Shown here: one piece after another, positions 28,753 to 35,998 of the stretch
How positions within the stretch are numbered: position 1 is the first letter of the stretch
Layout: each line of letters starts with the position of its first letter
DNA from: a virus
Strand: one strand, 5' to 3'
DNA: 35,998 nt
Virus record (IMG/VR): IMGVR_UViG_3300032085_000175
Location: 1 to 35,998 of that record
Notes under the pieces: model-generated
Told to the model about the DNA's origin: nothing
The model's database searches: none
What the model saw: only the letters and a program-made list of their open reading frames with translations
Program-made: the position numbers and the translations under genes

Positions 28753-31442
28753 TGGCTTTATTTGGAATAGACATTGATTTATTAGATGAGGACTCTAATC
28801 TATCTGCTGCTATTACTGGCGCTGTAACATTTGCCGTTGCTGCCACCATAGGTTTTCCTGCGCTTGGTGTTGCTGCAATGGGTTTTGGTAAAGCAGCGTT
28901 ACTGGCAGGTGCTTCAGCATATGCTTTAACCTTGGGAACAGCAGCATTAACCAAAGCATTAAGCCCAACTCCAGAATTAAGAGGTGGTGATCAGGGTTAT
29001 ACAATAACGCAAAGAGGCTCAACTATGCCTCATCAGGTTATCTACGGTAAGACTAGAATAGCCAGCGGTGTGGTATTTCAAGGTGTTACAGACAACAATA
29101 AATACTTACATAGCGTATTAGCTTTTGCTGGACATGAAGTAGAAGAGTTTGAAACTATCTCTTTTAATGACGAAGTTCTTACTCTGAGTGGTAATGATGT
29201 TACAGCACCAGCTAAGTATGTTGGTAAAGTTAAGATAGTTAAGAAACTAGGTACAACTACACAGACTGCTGTTACCTCTTCCGATTTAGGCGGCGTTTCT
29301 CCCCCTTCACAATGGACAACAGACTGTAAACTACTAGCTACAGCTTATCTTTATGTTATGTTGGAGTATGACGCTGATGCATTCCCTAATAACGTACCTG
29401 AAATTACAGCAGTAGTTAAGGGTAAGAAAGTATACGACCCTCGTACAAGCACTACAGCTTGGTCTGACAATCCAGCCTTATGCTTAAGAGATTACCTTAC
29501 GTCAGGTAAAGAGGGTACTAATACAACCATCTACAACTATGGTATCAGTGAGGATATTGAAAGTGTAGATGACTCTCTTGTTACTATAGCTGCTAATATC
29601 TGTGATCAAATTGTAACTCTTCCAGACTCTACAACCCAGAACAGATTTACTCTTAATGGGGCGTTTACCACTAACACTACACCTTACGATGCTATACAGA
29701 ACTTATCTACAGCTATGGGTGGACTATTGTGGTATGCTCAGGGTAAGTGGAGAATGAAGCCAGCTTACTACACAGATCCAGTCTTAGACCTTAATGAGGA
29801 TGACCTAAGATCAGGTATCTCAGTAAATACAAGACACTCACGTAGAGATAATTTTAATGTGGTCAAAGGTACATTCAGAGGCCCAAAGAGTGAGTACCAA
29901 CCGTCTGACTTCCCTCAAGTACCTATTCTTAACTCAGCTGCTTATACAGCCTTCCTAGCTGCTGATGGTGGTCAAGAGAGTGTAATTGATTTACAGTTAC
30001 CTTTTACAGATGACCCTGATGCAGCTAGACGTTTAGCTCTTATAACCTTAGAGCGAAATAGGCAACAACTCAGTGTACAGGCTACCTTTGGTCTTAGGGC
30101 TTTCCAAGTTCAAGTGGGAGATATTATACGCCTAAGTAATACTAGATTTGGCTGGGCTAATAAAGAGTTTGAAGTTGTCTCTTGGGATTTTGGTCTTCAA
30201 GAAGACTATGACATTCTAGTTAATATGTCTCTCAGAGAGATTAGTGAATCTGTCTTTGATGAGGTTTCTGATGGTGCAACATACGAGAGCGATAATACTA
30301 CACTACCATCCCCATTTGATGTACCACCTGTAGCTGTAGCCCTCACTCAAGAATATAGAATTATCAATGAGCATGTAACTAACGTCCTTGTAGTTAATGT
30401 ATCAGCTACAGCTTTTGAACGTGTAGATTACGTCGAGGTAGAGTTTAAGAAGTCTACAGACTCAACTTACAGTGTCTTAGGCACAGGTGACTTAGGTAGA
30501 TTTGAAATCTTAGACATTGAGACACCTCTAGCTGGTGCAGCAGGTACTATAGTCTATGATGTCAGAGCTAGAGCTATCAATGCCTTTGGTATTAAGGGTA
30601 CATTCACTGATGCACAGAAGACTGTAGAAGCTGATACTACTGGCCCATCTGCCCCGTCTACCTTTGAAAAGCAGTTATCTGGTGGTACTCTATTCTTTGC
30701 TTGGACTGCTTCAACTGACTTTGACTTGTCGTATTATAAACTGTGGCATAGCTCATCAACTACAGCGACATTCACAGATGGTTCGCCCCAAGTCATAATT
30801 AATAAAGTAGCTAGACCAGCGACATCAGTAGCCTACCCAGCTATCTCAGGAACATTCTTTATTGAACCCTATGATAAGTCAGGTAACGAAGGTACTGTAG
30901 CTTCTCTTGTTGTTCTACCATCTGAGTTACCTGAGTTAGGTACATCACAGACTGACACTGAGAACCCAAGTTTCGCTGGAGCTAAGACTAACGTAGCTGT
31001 GGCTACAGGCCCAGATCCTGATGAGTTAAGACTATCTAGCTTTGCTGCTGCACCCTCTACAGGTACATATGAGTTCACAGGATACTTAGACACAGGCTCA
31101 ACTAGAACTGTAAGGGTATCAACTAACTTATCATCTACTAGGCATCATGCTAATGCTTCTGGGGGATTAGTAAACTGGGATGACATTCCTAACAACTGGG
31201 ATACTTGGCCTAATAATTGGGACGATTGGTCAGATGAGGATCAACCCTATGGTGACTTCAGTACAACTATTTATGTAGCTGCAACGAGCGATGACCCTGC
31301 TGGCTCTCCTACATGGGGATCTTGGGTTGTAGCAGCGGGTGAACTCACAGGCAGAGCATTTAAATTCAAAGCTGAACTCGACAGTACCAACAATAACGTA
31401 TCACCAAGCGTAAGCGTCTTGGAAGGGATAGTGGAATACTAA
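28752..31442 (+). CDS. Tail tip / central fibre protein, gpJ-like
   Basis: 896 aa. The N-terminal region has a hydrophobic stretch (GAVTFAVAATIGFPALGVAA, about 23-42) and then RGSTMPHQVIYGKTRIASG, the usual entry to a gpJ/GTA gp15-like tip protein. The core domain includes SVDDSLVTIAANICDQIV and QVGDIIRLSNTRFGWANKEF. The C-terminal half has fibronectin-III-like segments (PSAPSTFEKQL, FFIEPYDKSGNEG). A repeat of NWD/NNWDxW units lies near the end. It likely contacts the host and opens the tip. Confidence 0.85.
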   Translation: MALFGIDIDLLDEDSNLSAAITGAVTFAVAATIGFPALGVAAMGFGKAALLAGASAYALTLGTAALTKALSPTPELRGGDQGYTITQRGSTMPHQVIYGKTRIASGVVFQGVTDNNKYLHSVLAFAGHEVEEFETISFNDEVLTLSGNDVTAPAKYVGKVKIVKKLGTTTQTAVTSSDLGGVSPPSQWTTDCKLLATAYLYVMLEYDADAFPNNVPEITAVVKGKKVYDPRTSTTAWSDNPALCLRDYLTSGKEGTNTTIYNYGISEDIESVDDSLVTIAANICDQIVTLPDSTTQNRFTLNGAFTTNTTPYDAIQNLSTAMGGLLWYAQGKWRMKPAYYTDPVLDLNEDDLRSGISVNTRHSRRDNFNVVKGTFRGPKSEYQPSDFPQVPILNSAAYTAFLAADGGQESVIDLQLPFTDDPDAARRLALITLERNRQQLSVQATFGLRAFQVQVGDIIRLSNTRFGWANKEFEVVSWDFGLQEDYDILVNMSLREISESVFDEVSDGATYESDNTTLPSPFDVPPVAVALTQEYRIINEHVTNVLVVNVSATAFERVDYVEVEFKKSTDSTYSVLGTGDLGRFEILDIETPLAGAAGTIVYDVRARAINAFGIKGTFTDAQKTVEADTTGPSAPSTFEKQLSGGTLFFAWTASTDFDLSYYKLWHSSSTTATFTDGSPQVIINKVARPATSVAYPAISGTFFIEPYDKSGNEGTVASLVVLPSELPELGTSQTDTENPSFAGAKTNVAVATGPDPDELRLSSFAAAPSTGTYEFTGYLDTGSTRTVRVSTNLSSTRHHANASGGLVNWDDIPNNWDTWPNNWDDWSDEDQPYGDFSTTIYVAATSDDPAGSPTWGSWVVAAGELTGRAFKFKAELDSTNNNVSPSVSVLEGIVEY

Positions 31443-31443
31443 T

Positions 31444-32130
31444 ATGGCACAACACGACTACAACATAGCTAACCAAACAGCAGCTAATGCTAGAACCGAC
31501 ATTAACAACGTCCTATCAGCTATAGCTACAAACAACTCAGGGACTGCTGCACCTAGCACTACCTTTGCTAATCAATGGTGGTATGATACCGATGCCTTTA
31601 TCTTGTATATAAGAGCAAATGGTAATGATGCTTGGATACCTGTAGCTTACCTAGATCAAACAAATGATAAGTTTCGTATCCTAGATGATACACAGGTAGT
31701 GAACACCTCTGGCACTCAAACTGGTCTACTAGGGGATCAAGCTACAGCTACATGGGAAACTGGAACAGGTACAATTGAAAGCCTTGTGTCACCAGCTAAG
31801 GTAGCTGCATCAGCAACTGAGGTTGTAGGTGACTATGCTTTGGGTGTCGGTCAAACGTGGCAAGACATGACAAGCAGTAGGGCTTTTAATACAACATACC
31901 AAAACACTACAGGTAGGCCGATATTTATTGGAGTAAGCGCAACTGTTGCTGGTGGCAGTACTATGAGTCTTCTAGTATCTCCAAATTCAAATATGTCATC
32001 TTCTGTAACCGCAGATAGAACTTCTGATATAAATGACCCTACTGGCGTTAGTGCAATTATACCAAATAACATTTACTATAAAGCAAGTGTAGCCAGTGCA
32101 AGTGGTCTTATTTGGGCAGAGTTAAGATAA
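31444..32130 (+). CDS. Short tail fibre-like protein, 228 aa
   Basis: Starts MAQHDYNIANQTAANARTDI and FANQWWYDTDAFILYIRANG, a module common at the N terminus of marine-phage tail fibres. The C-terminal half is beta-rich (FIGVSATVAGGSTMSLLVSP). It follows the tip gene and precedes the long fibre, so it may be a fibre subunit or adaptor. The host receptor is unknown. Confidence 0.75.
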   Translation: MAQHDYNIANQTAANARTDINNVLSAIATNNSGTAAPSTTFANQWWYDTDAFILYIRANGNDAWIPVAYLDQTNDKFRILDDTQVVNTSGTQTGLLGDQATATWETGTGTIESLVSPAKVAASATEVVGDYALGVGQTWQDMTSSRAFNTTYQNTTGRPIFIGVSATVAGGSTMSLLVSPNSNMSSSVTADRTSDINDPTGVSAIIPNNIYYKASVASASGLIWAELR

Positions 32131-32166
32131 CAAGTCTTCTTAAGTAAGGGAAAAGGAATAATAAAA

Positions 32167-34449
32167 ATGGCAGATCAAAAGATCTCAGAATTAACAGCCC
32201 TTACTGGGGCTAACGTAGCTGACGATGATGCTATAGCTATTGTAGATACCTCAGCTACAGAAACTAAGAAGATAGTCTTTAGTGAACTTAAGAATGCCCT
32301 AGATACAGCTACTGGCTTTGTCAGGATCACTGGCGATACCATGACTGGTGATCTTGCATTGTCTGGCGCTGACGCTACATTTGGCGACAACGACAAAGCC
32401 ATCTTCGGCGCTGGGTCTGACCTACAGATTTACCATGATGGGTCTAATAGCTATATTGATGATGCTGGCGCTGGGATTTTATACGTTAGGTCAAATGGGG
32501 CTGGGATTACTCTTAGGACTTCTACCAATGAGCAAATGGTTACTGCCCTTAACGATGGCGCAGTTAATCTTTTTTATGACAATAGTCAAAAACTCGCCAC
32601 CACCGCCACAGGTATTGACGTAACTGGCACTGTCACGGCTGATGGGCTGACTGTGGATGGGGATGCTACTATTCAAAACACGGGTAATAGCTACAGAACC
32701 TTTACGATTGGCGCAAATAGGTCAGCTTCTGTAAACACTCTTGGTCGCTTAGATTATGACTGGGATGGAACGCCTGTTGCCCGTATTCACGCAATATCAG
32801 GAACAGATGCAACCAATAAGGATAATGGCGATCTTGTGCTTTCTACATCAGCAGATGGGACGTTAAAGCAGCGGATATTTATTGACCAAGGCGGCGACAT
32901 CTCCTTCTACGAGGATACTGGAACGACTGCCAAGTTCTTCTGGGATGCTGATGCGGAATTACTGAAGATTGGTGGCCTTGAGACAACAGGTACATTCCCG
33001 CTAATGGTGAAGTCTAACGCAAGTAACCACGGTATCCATATTGAAGAAGCGAGTGGAAATGAAGGCTACACTTTAGGTGTTGATGCTGATGGTGATTTAG
33101 GTTTCTACAATAGTGGCTCTGCAACTGCATCTGTTACATTTGATGACAGCGGTAATGTCGGGATTGGCACGAGTTCGCCTAACCAACCATTAACCGTGGT
33201 CACAAATAGCTCTGCTCAAGGCATTAACATTACAGGTCGTTCTTCTGATGACCGTGCTTATATGTTCTTTTCAGACAATAATGGCACGACTTATCGTGGG
33301 TCAATTCACACAATCCCTGTGGATAACCGTTTTAACATTAACGCATATTCTGGCGAAAACATTACATTCAGCAATAACGGCGCAGAAAAGGTTCGCATCG
33401 ACAGCAGCGGTAATCTGCTGGTGGGGGTTACTTCTACAACGCTTTCAGGAGGGTCTATAACTTTACCTAATAACGGAATTATTGCTTTTCATGATGCTGG
33501 TGGTTCAGCAAGAAATACCTTGCAATTTGCAAGCGGTGAGTTGAAGCATGGTGCGGCTGGCGCAGGTCTTACTGCTCAAACTTTTTACACTAACGGCTCA
33601 GAACACATGCGCATCGACAGCAGCGGTAATCTGTTGGTGGGAACTACTAGCACTATTTTAGACTCTGAAGAAAACGAAGAACAAGGCGTAGATATACGTC
33701 CTGAGGGCTTTGTAAAAATTAGTCGCAGCGGTAATCACCCATTACAATTAGCACGTACAGATGCTGGTGAGCTTATTAAGTTTCGCTCTAATGAAGTTAC
33801 GGTGGGGAGTATTGGGAGCTATGCTGGCTCTTATCTTCAGATTGGGTCAAACAACGATGGTATTGCTTTTGGCATAGCAAACAGTATTCGACCTGTTGAT
33901 ATGGCTGGAGCACAGCGTGACGCAGCTATTGATTTAGGAGATGACACAGCACGCTTCAAAGACCTCTACCTCTCTGGCGGTGTAGTCTTTGGCGATGCTG
34001 GTGGCTCTGGCACGTCCACAAGCAACACGCTGGATTCGTATGAAGAGGGGACTTGGATTGTAAATATGTATGATGCACTATCAGGTGGCAACGCATCATC
34101 AACACAAGTTACTGGTCGTTACACTAAAATTGGTCAGCAGGTTATTGCATCCTTTGATGCTTTTAATAATGTTAGTACATCAGGGCTAACGGCAGGTAAC
34201 AGTGTTTACTTTACGTTGCCTTTTGCAGCATCTAGTACGGGTCGATCAATCGGCTCTGTTCAACTAGACACCGTAACTTTCCCAAGCAGCGGAACAATGG
34301 TGACCACAGCCGTAGTTGATTCACAAAGCCGAGCAACACTAAATACTTCAGGTAGCGGTGTAAGCGATTCTACGGTAAAAGTGCAAGACTTTAACGGAAC
34401 AAGCTCAGACGTTGTAACTTGGACGTTATCTTACAGAACAAGCTCATAA
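32167..34449 (+). CDS. Long tail fibre, 760 aa
   Basis: Begins MADQKISELTALTGANVADD and the next NALDTATGFVRITGDTMTGD, the common attachment part of marine-phage fibres. The shaft repeats DSSGNLLVG (two copies) and SGNVGIGTSSPNQP units, and the C-terminal region SYEEGTWIVNMYDALSGGN resembles a fibre head domain. It is expected to bind the host surface. The 5' leader AGGGAAAAGGAATAATAAA holds a good ribosome binding site. Base composition is more GC-rich than the rest of the arm, suggesting recent exchange. Confidence 0.82.
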   Translation: MADQKISELTALTGANVADDDAIAIVDTSATETKKIVFSELKNALDTATGFVRITGDTMTGDLALSGADATFGDNDKAIFGAGSDLQIYHDGSNSYIDDAGAGILYVRSNGAGITLRTSTNEQMVTALNDGAVNLFYDNSQKLATTATGIDVTGTVTADGLTVDGDATIQNTGNSYRTFTIGANRSASVNTLGRLDYDWDGTPVARIHAISGTDATNKDNGDLVLSTSADGTLKQRIFIDQGGDISFYEDTGTTAKFFWDADAELLKIGGLETTGTFPLMVKSNASNHGIHIEEASGNEGYTLGVDADGDLGFYNSGSATASVTFDDSGNVGIGTSSPNQPLTVVTNSSAQGINITGRSSDDRAYMFFSDNNGTTYRGSIHTIPVDNRFNINAYSGENITFSNNGAEKVRIDSSGNLLVGVTSTTLSGGSITLPNNGIIAFHDAGGSARNTLQFASGELKHGAAGAGLTAQTFYTNGSEHMRIDSSGNLLVGTTSTILDSEENEEQGVDIRPEGFVKISRSGNHPLQLARTDAGELIKFRSNEVTVGSIGSYAGSYLQIGSNNDGIAFGIANSIRPVDMAGAQRDAAIDLGDDTARFKDLYLSGGVVFGDAGGSGTSTSNTLDSYEEGTWIVNMYDALSGGNASSTQVTGRYTKIGQQVIASFDAFNNVSTSGLTAGNSVYFTLPFAASSTGRSIGSVQLDTVTFPSSGTMVTTAVVDSQSRATLNTSGSGVSDSTVKVQDFNGTSSDVVTWTLSYRTSS
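33394..33633 (+). repeat. 24-bp direct repeats in the fibre shaft
   Basis: An identical 24-bp sequence (beginning CGCATCGACAGCAGCGGTAA) is at 33394-33417 and 33610-33633, each encoding RIDSSGNL. A likely site of shaft shortening or lengthening by recombination. Confidence 0.75.
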
Positions 34450-34502
34450 CCACCCTTGTTGGATCACAGGGTAGTCAGTCCAACCATCAAAGGAGATAAA
34501 CG

Positions 34503-34757
34503 ATGGCACTAACAGAACGCACAGAGCAGGATAAGATTGAGATCGTTTCGGCTCATAAATTTATCCAAGTACGCACAGCAACCGTGATTGAACGTGATGG
34601 CACAGAGATCAGCCGATCTTTCTCACGCCATGTCGTTGCACCAGACGCCGACATCACAGGTGAAAGCGCAGAGGTTCAAGCCATCTGTAATGCAGTTCAC
34701 ACAGACGAAGTTAAAGCAGCCTATGCTGCACATCTAGCCGCACAGGAGACACCATAA
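34503..34757 (+). CDS. Small hypothetical protein after the fibre, 84 aa
   Basis: MALTERTEQDKIEIVSAHKF, then IQVRTATVIERDGTEISRSF and an alanine-rich C-terminal helix. Proteins of this type often follow tail fibres in marine phages and may be accessory fibre proteins. The strong ribosome binding site AAAGGAGATAAACG lies before the ATG. Confidence 0.78.
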   Translation: MALTERTEQDKIEIVSAHKFIQVRTATVIERDGTEISRSFSRHVVAPDADITGESAEVQAICNAVHTDEVKAAYAAHLAAQETP

Positions 34758-34759
34758 TC

Positions 34760-35065
34760 ATGGCTATTACTTACACTTGGACTATTCCAACATTGGAACA
34801 CGAAATCGCTGACGGTGGCGTATACATTGCACATTGGAGATGCACAGGCGTTGATGACGATGGCAACTCAGCATCTAGCTATGGCACATGTGGCCTAACC
34901 TACGATGCTTCTGCTGCTGACTTCACACCTTATGCCGATATTACTGAGGCTCAAGCTCAAGGCTGGGTCTGGGGTCATGTATCACAAGCTGATACTGAAG
35001 CTGCTATTGCTACTAAGATTAATGCAATAGCTAATCCAACGTCTGCAAGCGGGGTTCCGTGGTAG
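34760..35065 (+). CDS. Conserved marine-phage protein, 101 aa
   Basis: MAITYTWTIPTLEHEIADGG, then HWRCTGVDDDGNSASSYGTC and EAQAQGWVWGHVSQADTEAA. I recall a small orphan family with this shape in cyanophages and roseophages; its function is not known. It lies in the fibre accessory group. Confidence 0.78.
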   Translation: MAITYTWTIPTLEHEIADGGVYIAHWRCTGVDDDGNSASSYGTCGLTYDASAADFTPYADITEAQAQGWVWGHVSQADTEAAIATKINAIANPTSASGVPW

Positions 35066-35089
35066 ACATAACCTAGAAGGAGAAACGTA

Positions 35090-35323
35090 ATGGGCGAGAA
35101 ACAAACACAAACCATTATGATTGATGAAGTAGAATACAACGTGGAAGACTTTACAGATGAACAGAAGGTTCTAATCAACCACGTTATGGATTTAGATCGT
35201 AAGATCGGTAGCACTAAGTTCAACTTAGATCAGCTTAATGTAGGTCGTGGGGCATTTATGAATGCTCTTAAAGATACACTTACACCTGATCCAGAGCCAC
35301 AGCAACAACAAGAAGCAGCTTAA
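35090..35323 (+). CDS. Small helical protein, DUF6447-like
   Basis: 77 aa: QTIMIDEVEYNVEDFTDEQK, then a helical pair LINHVMDLDRKIGSTKFNLD and a Gln/Ala-rich tail. This matches the layout of small DUF6447-type marine-phage proteins found after fibre genes. Role unknown. The ribosome binding site is GAAGGAGAAACG. Confidence 0.75.
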   Translation: MGEKQTQTIMIDEVEYNVEDFTDEQKVLINHVMDLDRKIGSTKFNLDQLNVGRGAFMNALKDTLTPDPEPQQQQEAA

Positions 35324-35340
35324 TTAAAGGGAAGCCTGAC

Positions 35341-35721
35341 ATGGGATATAAACTAGGAACACGTAGCTTACAGAACTTGTCAGGCGTTCACCCTGATATG
35401 CAAGCTGTAGTTAAGAAGGCAATAGAGATCACTGATGTAGACTTCACAGTTATCGAAGGCATACGTCACATTGATAGACAGAAGCAATTACTGAAAGAGG
35501 GTAAGTCAACTACACTTAACTCAAGACACATCACAGGCCATGCTGTAGACATGGTTCCTTGGCCTGTAGACTGGGAAGACTTAGATAGGTTTGAAACTAT
35601 GGCTGAAGCCATGAAGGATGCAGCAGAAGAGCTTGACATTTCCATCGTATGGGGTGGTGACTGGAAAAGCTTCTATGATGCACCTCACTTTGAACTTGAT
35701 CGTAAAGCCTACCCAGCATGA
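35341..35721 (+). CDS. Endolysin, M15-family peptidase
   Basis: 126 aa. The zinc-peptidase signature SRHITGHAVDM at 61-71 (H63 and D70) with the second ligand in DAPHFELD (H116) places it in the M15C group (D-Ala-D-Ala carboxypeptidase / L-Ala-D-Glu endopeptidase). A single catalytic domain, with no cell-wall-binding domain, is usual for phages of Gram-negative hosts. It has no clear signal peptide, so it should need a holin. Its end overlaps the next gene (ATGA). Confidence 0.9.
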   Translation: MGYKLGTRSLQNLSGVHPDMQAVVKKAIEITDVDFTVIEGIRHIDRQKQLLKEGKSTTLNSRHITGHAVDMVPWPVDWEDLDRFETMAEAMKDAAEELDISIVWGGDWKSFYDAPHFELDRKAYPA

Positions 35722-35987
35722 GTAGAGAAGAAGATAATTGGCACCTCTCTAGGAGTGTACCTATAACCCTTATCTTTGGTCTTATAGCTCAAGCAGCAGC
35801 TATAGTTTGGACTGTATCCATGATGATGTCAGACATTGAACGTAATGCTGAAGAGATCATGCGTATGCAATCCAGACTATCTATTGTAGAAGATGCTACC
35901 CAAAGACAAGCAGTATCTATGGCCCGTATAGATGAAAACATTAAAGCACTCCGACAGTCAGTAGAAAAAATGGCTAATGAAGACTAA
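35718..35987 (+). CDS. Single-TM coiled-coil protein, holin or spanin candidate
   Basis: 89 aa. SVPITLIFGLIAQAAAIVWT (about 13-32) is a transmembrane helix, followed by a charged coiled-coil DIERNAEEIMRMQSRLSIVE and RIDENIKALRQSVEKM. N-in/C-out with a coiled-coil outer part fits an i-spanin. A holin is also possible as no other hydrophobic candidate lies next to the endolysin. The start overlaps the endolysin stop, so they are translated together. Confidence 0.72.
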   Translation: MSREEDNWHLSRSVPITLIFGLIAQAAAIVWTVSMMMSDIERNAEEIMRMQSRLSIVEDATQRQAVSMARIDENIKALRQSVEKMANED

Positions 35988-35996
35988 TTTCCACTG
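35988..35996 (+). repeat. TTTCCACTG repeat copy at the right edge
   Basis: This copy lies two bases from the window end, followed by TA, as in the copy at 3335-3343 (which continues TAGGG). It is in the same orientation as all other copies. Confidence 0.6.
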
Positions 35997-35998
35997 TA

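Overview
The window looks like a nearly complete, strictly lytic tailed-phage genome of siphovirus type, probably infecting an alphaproteobacterium (marine roseobacter-like hosts fit best). No integrase, CI-like repressor, tRNA, rRNA or CRISPR array was seen. Three things suggest the host. The terminase, portal and capsid genes are of the alphaproteobacterial phage / gene-transfer-agent type. The GANTC site, which the alphaproteobacterial CcrM enzyme methylates, is distributed in an extreme way. Many small proteins resemble orphan families of marine phages. The host call is inference.

Layout. (1) About 1-10,173, minus strand: a T7-like replication arm. Read in the direction of transcription it starts with a chain of about sixteen tiny, translationally coupled genes, then thyX, four more small genes, a sigma-70-like factor, a gp4-like primase-helicase, an HNH endonuclease VII, a family A DNA polymerase, a gp2.5-like ssDNA-binding protein, a gp6-like exonuclease and a gp3-like endonuclease I. 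(2) About 10,174-13,538: a control region holding a 17-bp repeat array, five plus-strand genes (one like mycobacteriophage Gp88), a clear terminator, iteron-like repeats, two good promoters and AT-rich palindromes. This region is packed with GANTC. (3) 13,539-35,987, plus strand: small and large terminase, portal, a repeat-bearing structural protein, XkdF-like protease, scaffold, decoration protein, major capsid protein, connectors, tail terminator, tail tube, a tail chaperone pair joined by a -1 frameshift, tape measure, distal tail and hub proteins, a gpJ-like tip protein, fibres, small accessory proteins, an M15 endolysin and a one-TM coiled-coil protein.

How it works together. There is no phage RNA polymerase. 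Instead the genome encodes a sigma-like factor and has three near-identical promoters (TTGACW, 18-bp spacer ending TGTATCCC, then TATTAA, TATTAG or TATAGT). They sit in front of the SSB cluster, the primase cluster and the packaging/structural operon. A regulon read by host RNA polymerase, perhaps with the phage sigma, is the simplest model.

Most notable observations: a GANTC island of about 3.1 kb (about 56 sites by hand count, about 12 expected) in a genome that otherwise avoids GANTC (13 sites in the first 10.2 kb, about 40 expected); the one-orientation repeat TTTCCACTG (nine copies, four clustered, one at the right edge of the window); the shared promoter set with an AAGTATAWACTT element exactly 18 nt after two of the -10 boxes; and a textbook T TTT TTG frameshift site with an upstream AGGAGG. 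All counts and coordinates outside obvious gene boundaries were done by eye.
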